DNA from: Hermetia illucens | Lineage: Eukaryota > Arthropoda > Insecta > Diptera > Stratiomyidae | Assembly (NCBI RefSeq): GCF_905115235.1 | Contig: NC_051854.1 | Span: forward strand, 24,464,001 to 24,528,000 | Direction of reading: 5' to 3' | DNA length: 64,000 bases | In this document: one piece after another, positions 34,781 to 46,049 of the stretch | How the letters are laid out: every line of letters starts with the position of its first letter | Position numbering within the stretch: position 1 is the first letter of the stretch | Position numbers and translations under genes: made by a program | The notes under the pieces: model-generated | Seen by the model: only the letters and a program-made list of their open reading frames with translations | The model's database searches: none | What the model was told of the DNA's origin: nothing

Positions 34781-34917
34781 GGTAGATAATAATAATAATA
34801 ATCGTTGGCGCAACAATCCATATTGGATCAGGGCCTTGAAGTGTGTTAGAGCACTTCATTCAAGACCGTAACGGTACACTAGGAGGCAATGTGGTCAGCA
34901 TTGCGCTCGGTAGATAA
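34781..34917 (-). mobile_element. tRNA-derived SINE, copy 2 (5'-truncated)
   Basis: Body 34790-34908, flanked by perfect 9-bp duplications ggtagataa at 34781-34789 and 34909-34917. On the minus strand it ends in an (ATT)n tail, seen as taataataataatcg on the plus strand. It shares 'caatccatattggatcaggg' with copy 3 and lacks the tRNA head. It lies only about 55 bp past the poly(A) signal of PGRP gene 3. Confidence 0.88.
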
Positions 34918-34971
34918 CTTTCCCTAAATTCTTTTCAAAATCAAAACAGTAATAAATGATTATTTCCACAG

Positions 34972-34977
34972 TTTATT
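34972..34977 (-). terminator. Polyadenylation signal of PGRP gene 3
   Basis: AATAAA on the minus strand, 23 bp after the stop codon of the gene at 35000-35689. Confidence 0.75.
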
Positions 34978-34999
34978 CATTTGGATATAGCCAAACGAT

Positions 35000-35689
35000 T
35001 TAAGGGTTAGCAGTGTAACGAGCCCAGGTTTTGATTTCAGCGTACAATTTGTCTCCAGGACAGTCGGTGGATACGGCTTGCCTATGTCCAATCAATTTGT
35101 AAGATGAGGAAAGCTTTCCAGCAGAAACAGCAGAGGCAATGAAGTTCTTGGCAGCAGTGATCATGTTAGCTGGAGCATTAGCCTCTTCAAGAAAAAATGG
35201 AAAGTTTCGTCAATGCTTGTTCAATTTTCCAAAAAATCTGCTCTACTTACTCCTGAAGTCACCAATCAAAAGAAGACCAATACTTTGGCTGTTGTAACCT
35301 GGGGCGTGAGCTCCAACAACGTTGTATCCACGACCTTCGTAGGTATTGCCATCACCACCAATTGCGAAACTGTATCCAATATCTGCCCATCCGTTGGTGT
35401 TCATGTGGTAGTTCTGCATGGACCTCATGGCAGCCTTGCAAGCATCGGTGGTGGTACAAACTCCAGGTGATTCAGAGTGATGGATAACAACGTATGGAAT
35501 GACTCCTGAGAACTTGCTAGTTCCAGTTGGTGCCCTAGCTCCCCATTGGGCACGGGTGATCAAAGCACCGTAGGTTTGATGGAGTACAACTGAGAAGCGA
35601 GAATATTAAGTAAATTGTATCCTTTCCCGAGTCTAGACCGTCTTTTGTAATTTACCTCCGAAAATCAGAACAAGAACTGCAGCCTTCAT
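35000..35689 (-). CDS. PGRP-SC: PGRP-SC-type peptidoglycan amidase, gene 3
   Basis: Exons 35689-35656, 35589-35251 and 35184-35000 (34, 339, 185 nt), with two 66-bp GT-AG introns; 185 residues. The signal peptide is identical to that of gene 2. It keeps the amidase residues His48, Tyr84, His158, Thr164 and Cys166 and the CTTTDAC cysteine pair. It differs from gene 2 at about five positions by my reading: Thr for Ser near 76, Asn for Lys at 131, Ala for Ser near 141, Ala for Pro at 179 and Asn for Lys at 184. Intron 2 and the proximal promoter are also nearly the same, so the two genes arose by recent duplication or have been homogenised by gene conversion. Expected role: secreted enzyme that removes peptidoglycan. 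Confidence 0.96.
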
Positions 35690-35755
35690 TGTAACAATTG
35701 ATTCAATCTACTGAGTTGATCGAATTCTTATGAGAAGTTCCACTTGAAACCTTGA

Positions 35756-35787
35756 TTTTATAGTCCGTGAAAATGCGCACGGCCCGC
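35756..35787 (-). promoter_or_regulatory. Core promoter of PGRP gene 3
   Basis: TATAAAA at 35762-35756, 73 bp before the ATG, with TCATAAG about 30 bp downstream. The cluster block tgcgcacggcccgc (+ strand, 35774-35787) starts 12 bp upstream of the TATA box. A GATAAG site (35835-35840, minus) sits about 75 bp upstream of the TATA box, as in gene 2. Confidence 0.7.
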
Positions 35788-35839
35788 TTTTGCTCGATCC
35801 CACGAACGATTCCAATTCCATCTTGAATGAACCTCTTAT

Positions 35840-36145
35840 CAACAAATCTTTAAATATTTTGAACCCAAAATATAATTACAGCGAAAAACAGAATTGAAAC
35901 CCTAACATGGAGGGTTTTGTGGTTCTTTTAATTAAAAAGCCGTAGGAAAATTTGCTAGTTGTAAGTAGGATAATTGTATCAATATAAAATGCCAAACGAA
36001 AAATTGGAAAGATATAGATATACGTAGATGCGGTAAATATATCCAAGCCCAGCTTTTTAAATAAGCCACTGATTCGATTCCAACCTTTCACTTAATTGGA
36101 AATTACTTTTGTTTCTGTTTCCAAGTAGGTACTGAGTCAACTTGT
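35840..36145. other. Unassigned upstream region of PGRP gene 3
   Basis: AT-rich, no coding recognised. Confidence 0.4.
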
Positions 36146-36149
36146 ACCT

Positions 36150-36450
36150 CTGATACTCCAAATATGAGTTCCTGTAATAAGCAAGGCAAGACGATGATTG
36201 ACCAAAACTCTTGTTCTCCTTTTCAGAGTATGTCCTGCTCGACCATAGGCTTGGTCTGGATCGAACCGAGTGGATCTCAAATCACTATCTAGCGTGTCAA
36301 ATATTTCGGTCGATCTTAGCCTCGTTTTCATCAACTTCCTTATTCAGCCCAAGCTAATGAAGCTCAGCACAACGAACTTCATAGCCATATCATCGAAGAC
36401 GACTCTCTCGGAATTTCTTTGTAATGAGAGAATATCTATCTTAGCTGAGA
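36150..36450 (-). mobile_element. RTE-like LINE, C-terminal fragment
   Basis: Minus strand gives STEIFDTLDSDLRSTRFDPD then QAYGRAGHT (about 36310-36225). This matches RWFDTLDGNLKASRLHPDQA at 33537-33597 in the RTE-like family. Upstream, 'agagtcgtcttcgatgatat' (minus) corresponds to the linker before that block. The tail beyond 'AKW' is lost. Confidence 0.7.
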
Positions 36451-37579
36451 GCGTATGTCAGGGATATTTTAATCTCTCAGTTCTCAACAGCTTCGCGATC
36501 ACGGAGAGAATCATTGCACGTTTCATTGGAGTCGACGACCAAAACTCAATTTATGCACATTTAATCAGAAGCTAGCAGGGGCATTAATGATGGGTAAGTT
36601 TAAAAAATTGGGAGTCGGAGTGATTGCCTATGTAGAAGACTACTCTACCTTGGGGATCAAAAAGACGGTTCTGTGATTGAAGGGGATAAGAGGATATGGT
36701 TAAACAGATGAATCCGAAGAAGGTTATCTTCAACGATCTCGATCTGCATGGCTTTGGAGACAAAAGGATTGGGATGGGATTGACACTTGACCAGAAAATT
36801 GAGGGCATGATGAGCAAGGAAGGCATCGATACGTGGGGTTTGGCAGGATTTGGAATTGTATTTGGACCGGGATTCGTTTTTAAAAACGTTGGCGCAGTTG
36901 CGAAAAATTCTGCGCTCTTTAAGGCGCAGTCGTTCCATTTGGGATAGGGAGCAATCGAACCAGAAAATGAAGCCGAGAATGAGGAGTGGTCGGATAAACT
37001 GCTTATAACAAAACAGCTTAACCCTTTTCGAAGTAGGGATATTGTATTTAAGGACAGGATACAATGACCTAAAGGCACCAGTTGCGCTGCCTAGTGCCTT
37101 CGTTATATGAGGGACGTGGGAGAGGCGAGATTTCATTGTCACTCCGGGATATGTGACTTCTTTTACAATAGGGATTGACTCGTGGACTTTGAGTGACAAG
37201 GATCTGATGTCAGTCCACATTTTCGGTGGCATTCTCATGATTCCATAGAATGCGATGGTCTCGCGTTTTTCAGGGATTTAAGGAAAGTTTTCAACGGGTG
37301 AAATAATGGTAAAGCTCGTCTAAATAAGAATTCAGACGAGCTTCACCGTGGGAGATGTCTTTGGTGGCGGTATAAAGGATTAGGTCTTCCGTGTATTGAG
37401 GAATTCAGATAGGACATGGGTGTGGAGTTAGTTTGGGGATGTCATGTGAACAGGAAGAAGAGAGTTGCAGAAAGGACTGAACCCTGAGAAACGCCGGCGG
37501 GGCAAGAATAGGACGAGGAAAGGTGCGGTTGGGTGTTGACTAAGGATTTCCGCCTATCTAGAAAGCTAATGATTAACTT

Positions 37580-37898
37580 TAAGTAATCCAATTAAGTAAT
37601 TATGATTACTTATTATTTTTATTGAAATATTTAAGCGAACTCAATGCGAATTTTATACAGCAAACTCAACGCGAATTCTATACAGTAAACTCAACTCAAA
37701 TTCTATTTTCAAAAAGGACTTCCATATTCTTTAGCAATTTTCAACTTAATAATTAAATTCAGTGACAGGTCTGAAAAACATAATTACTGCGATCTTCCAC
37801 TCCCCTGGTGTGCCACGCAAAGTGGATAGATCCGCGCCATCTATTCGCTCGCAACATTCGAAATAAATTTCGAATGTTGCGAATCCTGCCGCGCCACA
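37580..37898 (-). repeat. LTR, left copy
   Basis: Read on the minus strand it begins TGTGGCGCGGCAGG. It contains a 16-bp perfect inverted repeat with a 2-nt loop (37849-37882; arm tcgcaacattcgaaat). Confidence 0.85.
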
Positions 37899-38257
37899 TC
37901 ACTCCGCCCCCAGATGAAACCTAGGGGGTTTCAGCGACTGATCCCCGAACTTCGTTCGCCGTTAATCTGCAAAGCGGACACGACGTTGCTTCGGGGCGCA
38001 CGCGGGTTTCAGCCTGGACAAAGAGACCGCCTTTTTGTGACCACCGATCTCGAGCTGGAAGAAATGTTCTCCCCGCTCGAGAACGCGGTACGGGCCCTCA
38101 TATGGAGGCTGCAGCGGCTTCCGGACGGCATCCGTCCTGATCAGTACATGCGTGCATGTGTCCAGTTCCTTGGGCGAACAAGCAGGTATGGACGAGTGTC
38201 GAGTGGGTGGTGTCGCCTTGATGCGCCGGAGATTTTCCCTCAATCGCTCAAACTTGC

Positions 38258-38552
38258 GATTACTTATTATTTTTATTGAAATATTTAAGCGAACTCAATG
38301 CGAATTTTATACAGCAAACTCAACGCGAATTCTATACAGTAAACTCAACTCAAATTCTATTTTCAAAAAGGACTTCCATATTCTTTAGCAATTTTCAACT
38401 TAATAATTAAATTCAGTGACAGGTCTGAAAAACATAATTACTGCGATCTCCCACTCCCCTGGTGTGCCACGCAAAGTGGATAGATCCGCGCCATCTATTC
38501 GCTCGCAACATTCGAAATAAATTTCGAATGTTGCGAATCCTGCCGCGCCACA
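38258..38552 (-). repeat. LTR, right copy
   Basis: Matches the left copy over 295 bp with one visible base difference, and contains the same inverted repeat (38503-38536). Confidence 0.85.
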
Positions 38553-38999
38553 AACTTACAGAAGTGCGGATGGAAATTGAGGATTTCGGAAAGCTTATAC
38601 GCGAGTCCGTATTACCATACCCGATCGATACCTAGAAGGATGTCAGTCTTGAGGGCAAGAAGTGCGTGCTCCGCCGAGTGTTTAGTTCGGTTGGCGAATT
38701 GAAACTGTTGAAGAGTGTTGTTGGAAACACAGTGCTCGTCTATGAGGGATATAATGATCCGCTTGAAAATTTTGGTGGAGGAAGACAGAATAGAGATAGG
38801 CCAGTAGCTATCACGATTAAGTGGGTTAAGGTATTGTTTTGGGATGGGTACAATGCGAGCACTCTTCCATTCGGTGGGGAAGTGGGCGTTTAGGAGGCAG
38901 TGATTAATGATAGAGTGTATTGAGTGCTGGGCTGCCAATTTCATGAATTTTTATAGGCCTCATTCAGATTTTATGTCGTAGCTCTTGATATCACATTAT

Positions 39000-40760
39000 T
39001 TAGTTTTTTGTAGAATGCAAATATTTATGCGCTTCTATCGAAGACCTCTGTCAAGCTTCTTGTCTCACCGGCACTTATATTTAATGTACCGACTAGGGCT
39101 AGTATGGCTCGGACTAATTTACATACGTTTGGATTCCGTCTTTACGTCAAGAATCCTTGCCCATTTCTGGACAAAACCGGGATTCGCCTACCGCGTGAAC
39201 TGAGCTGATTGTCCTAATCTTTTATTGAACCTTATTAACTGGCATGCTCTGTTTTTTAAACAACATCAAATCGTGACCAGAATAAGCTTATGCTTCCTAC
39301 AAAACCCTAACTCATTGTTCAAAGAATCGATAAAAATAAATCCAGGCATACTCGACTTCAAAGACAATGAATGTAATAAAAAACTAAAAGATAGCAAAAT
39401 TTATCATGGGCTTTACCCGAGAAAACCTGGATAACTTTACTGTCAAATAGAGATTGGAAATAGCCCACTTGATCCGCTTAATTCAATTTGGTTAATTGAT
39501 TTAAGACCACGTGCAATTACTCTCCAGTATCTCGAATTTATCGGCAAATATCAAATATTACGATAAAGATATGTACAACGATTCGATATTGATCTACATC
39601 AAACAGTTCAGAGGATGAAGTCAAAGTGAAAGGCGGCCGCTCATAAATTGGGCTCTTACTAGTGCAGACTGCAAAGTGAAGGGAATTTTGTTAGTTTTTG
39701 GAAACTAGTTTTCTCTTATCCTCATTGTTCAGAAACATTATCTGACAGATCAGGAACATTCCTCCCTTTTAGTATCCACGACTGGTAAATTTTATTCAAA
39801 CTAACTGAATCTACTGATCTAGCTTCCTAATCCTGCTGGTTTGCGTTATTTTTTAGCTGGATTTCCAATGAGCAATGAACCCATGCAGTTCAAATGCAGT
39901 GCGCTTTACGGTATCGGCTCCAAAATATAAAAGGACTACCTGGCTTCATTGATGCCATTTCAAAAGAATAATACAAGATCTGCCACTTTGCTCCTCCTGC
40001 TACCTTTTTGATTACTGCCCAGAAGCATTGAGGAAGTTTCTGAAAAAGTGTCCAACGTTTGAGTCCGGGCGCTATGACCACAAACCCTCAGGCAGGGCTT
40101 TCAGTGGCTATTACAAAATTACCTGCAGTAAAACTCACAATTTGGTTGGAATCATCTGTCAAACTGGTAAAAGGGCTTTCAATTTGAAGTGGCTTATATT
40201 TGCGTAACCTAGAGAGAGAGAGAATACGCGAAACACCCCGATGTCCTTGGGTTCCAGCCCTTAGGTGCTCGTACAGCTATAGCCAAAATAATAGATATCA
40301 GCTGTAGAAACCACAATCAAAGCTCAGACTCACGGGTTTACCGAAACTATCTGCAGACACCTTCTTCACTTTATTTCCAAAAAATGGCTTCTGTATAATA
40401 GTCGATCTGATAAACAACATTAGCAAGGAGAATGATCTAGTTTGTTAGTGAGCACTAGAGTCCCGCCGATCATCATTCCCCTAGATAGAATTTGCAATGC
40501 AGCACCGTCTTTATTATACCTCGGTAACTGAGGGTGAACTTATTGAGAATTGCTAAAGAATCAGGGATAATAAAGCTCTCAATTTGGATGCCATTCTCAA
40601 CGGAGCCCTTAAATTCGATGTGTGTATAGGACCCAGACCGAAAACATGGACGGAGAAGAATGCAGGCGAGTCTTCCGGGACCAAAAACAGGACAAACTAC
40701 GTCAACTGGTCTTCCAGGTTAGTCATTTTATTGGGCTGAAAACCTACCCTGAAAACGATT
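39000..40760. other. Non-coding, unassigned
   Basis: AT-rich, short open frames only, no recognised domain or repeat. Confidence 0.45.
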
Positions 40761-40764
40761 GTTG

Positions 40765-40930
40765 AGAAGCCGCAGAAGAAATTTGGACTGGATTGACTTG
40801 GCGGATTGATTTCTGCATTTTCACATGGAAACTGCGTTCCCTGTACGGAACGAAATCTTTTCAACAGCTAGCCGATACCCGGCCGCAATACAACGCTAAT
40901 GCCATGACGTTCCAACAGGCACAGGCACAG
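40765..40930 (+). mobile_element. RTE-type LINE, extreme N-terminal endonuclease fragment
   Basis: Reads FTWKLRSLYGTKSFQQLADT (40818-40877) then RPQYNANAMTFQQAQ. This matches the first endonuclease block of RTE elements ('TWNVRSLYR-GA--QLA--L-QYKADV-AIQE-RW'). Similarity stops at a short (gcacag)n stretch near 40918-40935. It is a fragment only. Confidence 0.6.
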
Positions 40931-40939
40931 GCACACAGG

Positions 40940-41380
40940 GATACAGGCACTCTGTGCTTGCCATGCCCATCCGCGGCTGACAGAGTTGTGCAATTCTTCC
41001 AGAAAACGGGAAAGGAAAGCTCTGCAGAAAGAAACTTCAGCCACTATGAAGAAGAAAATAGAAGATGATTTTACCTATGAGAACTTCCACTTTACAGGAA
41101 AATCAATATCTAAAGAAATCGGACGCAGTCGAAAGTGGGTGCAAGCTGGTAAACTCGGTGTGACCCACACGGGACGCTACAGACAGGAGAAACGTCATAG
41201 TTGTCTCTGCGTCAAGCAGCGCACCGCAGCATAGACTGGGACCAACCTGTCTCTCTCTGAGAGAGAATGATCTGTCTCTCCTCAAGGGTGATATGTGGTT
41301 CTCCAGGAGTCAAGCCTCTCGCCTACCAAGATCATTAGTGAGTGGCAACACCCCTTACGAGGTGACCCTATTATTAATAA
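40940..41380. other. Unassigned spacer
   Basis: No clear domain; possibly the decayed upstream part of the next LINE. Confidence 0.3.
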
Positions 41381-43535
41381 AAGGCTAAGGATTTAAACTG
41401 GCGAGTTGAAAAACATCTCCTCAATCCGGGGTGCCATGCGAACCGTGCCGAATGAATAGTGTGCGGTCGGGGAAGACCTCACCAAGTCATTATTGACGGA
41501 TATGAGGCCAGCTGTCTGGCTAAGACAGTTAAGTCATCAAAGAATGTACACTGGTAGGACAGGAACCTAGGAAGTACAAAAAAACAAAAAGGAACAGCTT
41601 TAGGAAATTCTGGGAAAGGATCGAGCAAACCACAGAAGCAGCCAAGCTATAGAAAGCTATAACTAAAGACAGGGTACTCTCTTCAGTCTCTCTGAAGAAC
41701 AAAGAAGGGACATTTACCGAGAATGAAGATGACAGAGTACATCTGCTCTCAGAATTCATTTTTCGGTGTCCTATCTCATGGCGGAAGGCGAAAACATTCT
41801 GCCTAACATACCAACAATGAATAAATAAATCAAGGGGAATAAAGGAGAACTGGAAGGTATGCTGAAAAGCTAAGGTAAGGTGAACAGAACTCTTTAAACC
41901 AATGAAATCACCCACAGTAGATGGTACCTTTCCGGCACTACTCCAGAGAGGCCTAGAATCATCTTAGAGTCTCCTCTAAGGGTGACAAGGGGTAGCTTAA
42001 TCCTGGGATATGTACCCAGGGCATAGAAGCGGGTAAAAGTGGTCTTTATTCCGAAAGTGGGTAAAAAGAATCCTTTTCATCATGAATTTTTCAGACCAAT
42101 TTACCTAACATTTTTTGTATCAACTAATGTTCTAACGCATAGTCCCCTACAATTAGGGCTAACAAGCTTACCAGGTACGACGGTCTACCGAATCTGCTCT
42201 GTATCAGCTTACGGATGTATTACGGGATGTCATACAAAGAAAAGAAATAGCACTGTCTGTGTTTTTGGGCATCGAAGGAGCGTTGGATAACACATCGCAC
42301 ACAAGTTACCCCAGTTCGCAAGAGAGTGGGAAACATCCTGGCTTTCAGGATGGGCAGAATGTTAGAGAGTAGACAAACAGAAGTACCGACAGGTGTGAAT
42401 TCCTGGACGAACTAACAATGGAGCACAGCTCCAGGGTTACGCGGACGACATTGTTTAGGCAAACAGAAGCATACCCTATGTACTAAAATCTAAACTGAAC
42501 TAAGGAGTTACTAGTGCCTGGTGCAAGAAGCGAGACCGCGCATCAATCCAGCCAAAACCACCACAGTACCATTCATTACGAAACGTAAGCTTGATTACCT
42601 GAGAGCCAGGTTACATGGCACTGGGATGAAACGAGAAACAGAGGTCTAATATTTGGGAATTACGCTAGAGCAAAAATTACTCTGGAAGATCCATGACGAA
42701 AACAATTGTCGGAAAACTACGAGGGCTCTGATGACTTGCAAGCCCATAGCAGGAAAAATGAGGAAGAGTGGCTTGCGTGTGTATCAGTGGTGCAATGAAT
42801 ACATGCCCAACGGCATCGTTGGGGGTCCTTCTGGGAGTAACCCCTCTCTATCTGTACATACCGATACAGACAAGGACGGCAGGTAGTTGATTAGATCGAG
42901 GGAAGATTGATATTCTTTCTAAAAGGTACTTCGAATTATTGATACTAAGAGATAATATGACACCGAAGTTTCACTTCGATAATATAGTAATTTTGAAAGA
43001 CGTTGGAGTAATAGGGTAAACTGGGAGAGCATGGCTGTGTGATACGGTTCAAACTAGCAATTGATTACTCCGTACACTGACGGATCCCTCACAGCAGAGG
43101 AAGCAGGTGTCGGGGTCATTGGTTCAAGGAAAATATACTTGGAATCAATGGGTAAGCACACTAGCATACTATATTCCAAGTGGAAATACTATAACCGCCA
43201 TAGACAAATATGCCTCTTTGAACCCGCAAAGAAGCAATAGGGGGCAGAACGTTGCTATTCTGGCAGCCAAGCGAGGATCAAGGCATTTAAGTCCAACGAG
43301 GTGAACTTTAAACTGGTATGGGGAGATGGTATGGTATGGCATGCCTTCAGAGACTAAATACGCGCGCCTCAGACAATAAACTCCAAATACTCTGCGTCCC
43401 AGGACGCAGGACAAACTCGCCAGTAAGGAAGCAGGAATGCATCTACACGTGCCAGAATCCTTCTGTGGGTTCATGGATATGATATTAAAAAATGAAGAGG
43501 AACGAAATGGGGGGAATGGGGCCAAGAAGAACTGA
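41380..43535 (+). mobile_element. LOA-type LINE (RT plus RNase H), a different family from copies A-C
   Basis: Linker block RNSFRKFWERIEQTTEAAKL (41592-41650), RT lead KVVFIPKVGK (42034-42064), motif A-like VFLGIEGALDNTSH (about 42256-42297), the catalytic box intact as LQGYADDIV (42422-42448), then NPAKTTTVPFITKRKLDYL and YLGITLEQKLLWKIHDENN (42652-42705). The RNase H domain follows: HTDGSLTAEEAGVGVIGSRK (43076-43135) and IDKYASLNP. Several stops and frame changes. The RNase H after the RT supports LOA rather than Jockey. Confidence 0.8.
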
Positions 43536-43539
43536 ACTA

Positions 43540-43810
43540 AATTACCTAACAATATGCCAGTCTCTAAAGTTGTTAGAATAGATGAAAGACCGATGGGCAC
43601 TAGAGAAAGTCTCACTATCAGGCCACCGTAACCTACAATGTATAATAATTTGACAATTACAGGCGAACAGACTGTAATACAGAGACGGAATCCTAGGAAA
43701 ACGGATTAGGCAAATTCCAGTTAACTTTTTGGCAACGGAGTGTAGCCCACTAGGCGACTAGGAACTCCTTTGGTGATAGAAGATCAATTGAGTAGTAGAG
43801 TTAGAGTACA
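43540..43810 (+). mobile_element. LOA-type LINE, copy D (short ORF2 fragment)
   Basis: Aligns with 61560-61760 of copy B: 'gcactagagaaagtctcact' (43598-43617) matches 'gtgctagacaaagtctcact', and 'acaggcgaacagactgtaat' (43659-43678) matches 'acaggcgaacagtctgtaat'. It is the end of the endonuclease and the linker to RT. No other part is nearby. Confidence 0.75.
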
Positions 43811-43819
43811 ATGAGAGCG

Positions 43820-44975
43820 AAGGGTAATTTTGAAAAAGCAGGGAATATAACCACTTTCCCTGAGACAGGCTCGGGCTCAATAGTCGGTCTGACGTATGTG
43901 AGTACCGCATAATCGAGGGGAATCGCATAGTTTATTAGTCAGAATTGCTCTCTCAGCGATCATTAAGCCATTTTGCTCCAGATGCCTCCATGCGTGACCT
44001 TTATAAGTAGGCTTAAGCTGGTGGAACCCACCAGCCAGCAAGGATGCTTCCAAAAAGTTACGCGGAGACCGCTCTATACTACTGGAGTCAATTCAAAGGA
44101 TTATTATGAAGAAACTGTGGGGACGAATACCAAAGCTGACCTAACCACTGATCTGTCAGGAACTACTATAGAAGATGATATACATTAAGGCTCTGATCCT
44201 TCCTGAACCAAAGCCAGTTACAATAATCGCAAAGGCCGATTTGAAGGAGGGTTTGCACTATGACTGCGAGAAACCGGACACTTTCAAACTATTATTAGTG
44301 CGAGCGATTGCCAACTTACGACCTGTACCCTTATACTACATACAAACATGGACGGGACGCTGCCACCAGACAGACTTCATGAACGTCAGAAAATTTAAGG
44401 AACTACTAACTAGACAGACAAAGTGGAACTTAGCAGAGTGCGATGACCAATCAGACTGTCTATACTCGTCTTGTTGGTGTTTACCTTCAGACTGATTCCG
44501 CCTGCCTCCTTCTTTAAATGCAGAACCATTTGACCAAGGTTTATCACTCGGAAACAGAAATAGCAGATATTATGAGCATAGTCGAGAGATTTGCGGGAAG
44601 ACATCGTTGTATATTACCTTGCTTGACCCGCTTTGCCCTGCTCCATGTTAGTCGAGCTTCCGAAGCATTTTGATGAGATATCCATCCAATTGCACATTTT
44701 CACATCGTTAACATTTTCTGTAAGTGCGTATTCATCCCAGTAATATATATACATATACTTCATACAACAACCATGGGTTGATGGTGGGGAAGTCAGGGGT
44801 TCACACTTCCAACATACTAATCTGTTGTATGCTAATGGAAATGATGACCTCGCTCTCGAGACTAACCTGGTTAACGACTTATCGACAGAGAGATAATAAA
44901 GTCCTTTAGTGCTTAACTAATTTCCCCTGACGTTGAACTATTTCCCAGTGGAACATTTCTCAAAGCTACCCAATA
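43820..44975. other. Unassigned spacer
   Basis: Open frames at 43973-44188 and 44175-44495 show no known family. They have no clear start context, and the opposite strand is open too. I do not call a gene. Confidence 0.35.
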
Positions 44976-46049
44976 TGCCAAAAGTAAAGGTATGGGTATA
45001 ATAGCAGGTTGTGTCGTTAACGCCTACCGTATATGCTGTGGAAGTTCCAACATCGACACGAGAGGATCGAAACTAGAGTATCTTTTAGAAACCGATCCAC
45101 AGATCCTCAGTTTGAGCAGAATTCATCGATATCAGGATGGCATTCCCTGACACTGCGGCTTTTGTCGGAGAGTGGAGAGTATTAAACGATCACAGAAGCG
45201 CTGCTTTTGTAATGGGCATGGATCTAGCTCCAAATACTCCATTTCGGAATCCCCAGAGAACACATTGGGTAAGGTACAAAATAAAACTGAGCGTACGAGT
45301 TATGATCGCTGAGATGCCCATAAAATCGGTTGCTGGAATAAAGAAACCAACCCAGATGATGACAACTAGCTTTAGAAACATTAAGAAGAGAATAAGGTAG
45401 GCTAAACGATCACCATGGAGAGCTTAACTTCCTTGACGTAACCTCAAAGCTGAAGTGGTATCGTTGTCAGAAAATGTAGCCAGCTGGGCTTGCAGAGAGG
45501 AAGGCGTACGTAACCATTCGCTTCAAGTGCACTTCTTAGGCAGTATCCATCTCATTTCATGCCGACAGGTGCCGAAAGTAAATACACTGCAGGCGCGTTC
45601 ATGAATATCGAAGGTGCCTTCAATTACACCTCATACGCCGCGATTTGTGATGCGGCAATATAGTATGCATCCTTAACCTGCTGGAATGGAGGAACATCCT
45701 TATATTGGTCGGACAGAAATCTATTGAGGTAAGACGTGTAAGAGGTTGTCCAAAGAGAGGGGTTCTCTACACCTTGCTATGGCTCCTGGAGGACACAACA
45801 ACACAACAATTATCGGCAAATTTGGGGACCCCCATGAATGCAACTCTGCAAATAACCTACAATTAGTGCCTCCCTAACGGATCCACGATGGCGGCTAGGT
45901 AGACTGAACTAGTGGTGTTCACTAGGAACATTAGGTGGGACAGCTACACGCTTCCCATCTCATCAGGAGCGAAAATCCAGGTGGTATAAATAGTCAAGGG
46001 TCTAAGAGTACACCTTGACTCGAACCTCGTTCGATCAATCAATCGAATT

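Larger units (their letters stand above)
37580..38552 (-). mobile_element. Ty3/Gypsy-type LTR retrotransposon relic
   Basis: Fossil LTR element inserted in the Jockey LINE. Two direct repeats lie at 37580-37898 and 38258-38552. Their shared 295 bp (37604-37898 and 38258-38552) differ, by eye, at a single base, so the insertion is young. A 5-bp duplication, aactt, flanks it (37575-37579 and 38553-37 end at 38557). Between the repeats the minus strand (38243-37962) encodes only the C-terminal end of a Ty3/Gypsy integrase (DTCTHVLIRTDAVRKPLQPP, YEGPYRVLERG). The rest of the coding region is absent, so the element is broken. Confidence 0.85.
36600..38990 (-). mobile_element. Jockey-group LINE, RT region, split by an LTR element
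   Basis: Minus-strand ORF2 relic in two arms. Right arm (about 38990-38553): FPTEWKSARIVPIPKQYLNP, SYWPISILSSSTKIF and LQQFQFANRTKHSAEHALLA, the RT fingers. Left arm (37579-36600): ISFLDRRKSLVNTQ, a GVSQGSVLS block, a YTATKDISHGEARLNSYL region and the 193-residue open frame at 37238-36657 with IPIVKEVTYPGVTMKSRLSH and YKQFIRPLLILGFIFWF. The arms join naturally (PHFCK / KLIISFLDRR) once the element at 37580-38552 and one copy of its 5-bp duplication are set aside. Several frame changes; the 5' end is missing. Confidence 0.82.

Noticed and set aside
36696-36947. A plus-strand 83-residue frame with balanced composition
   Set aside because: It is the opposite strand of the well-supported Jockey RT frame at 36657-37238.
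43973-44495. Two overlapping plus-strand frames as a host gene between LINEs
   Set aside because: No family motif, no splice or promoter evidence, and the opposite strand is also open. Left as unassigned.
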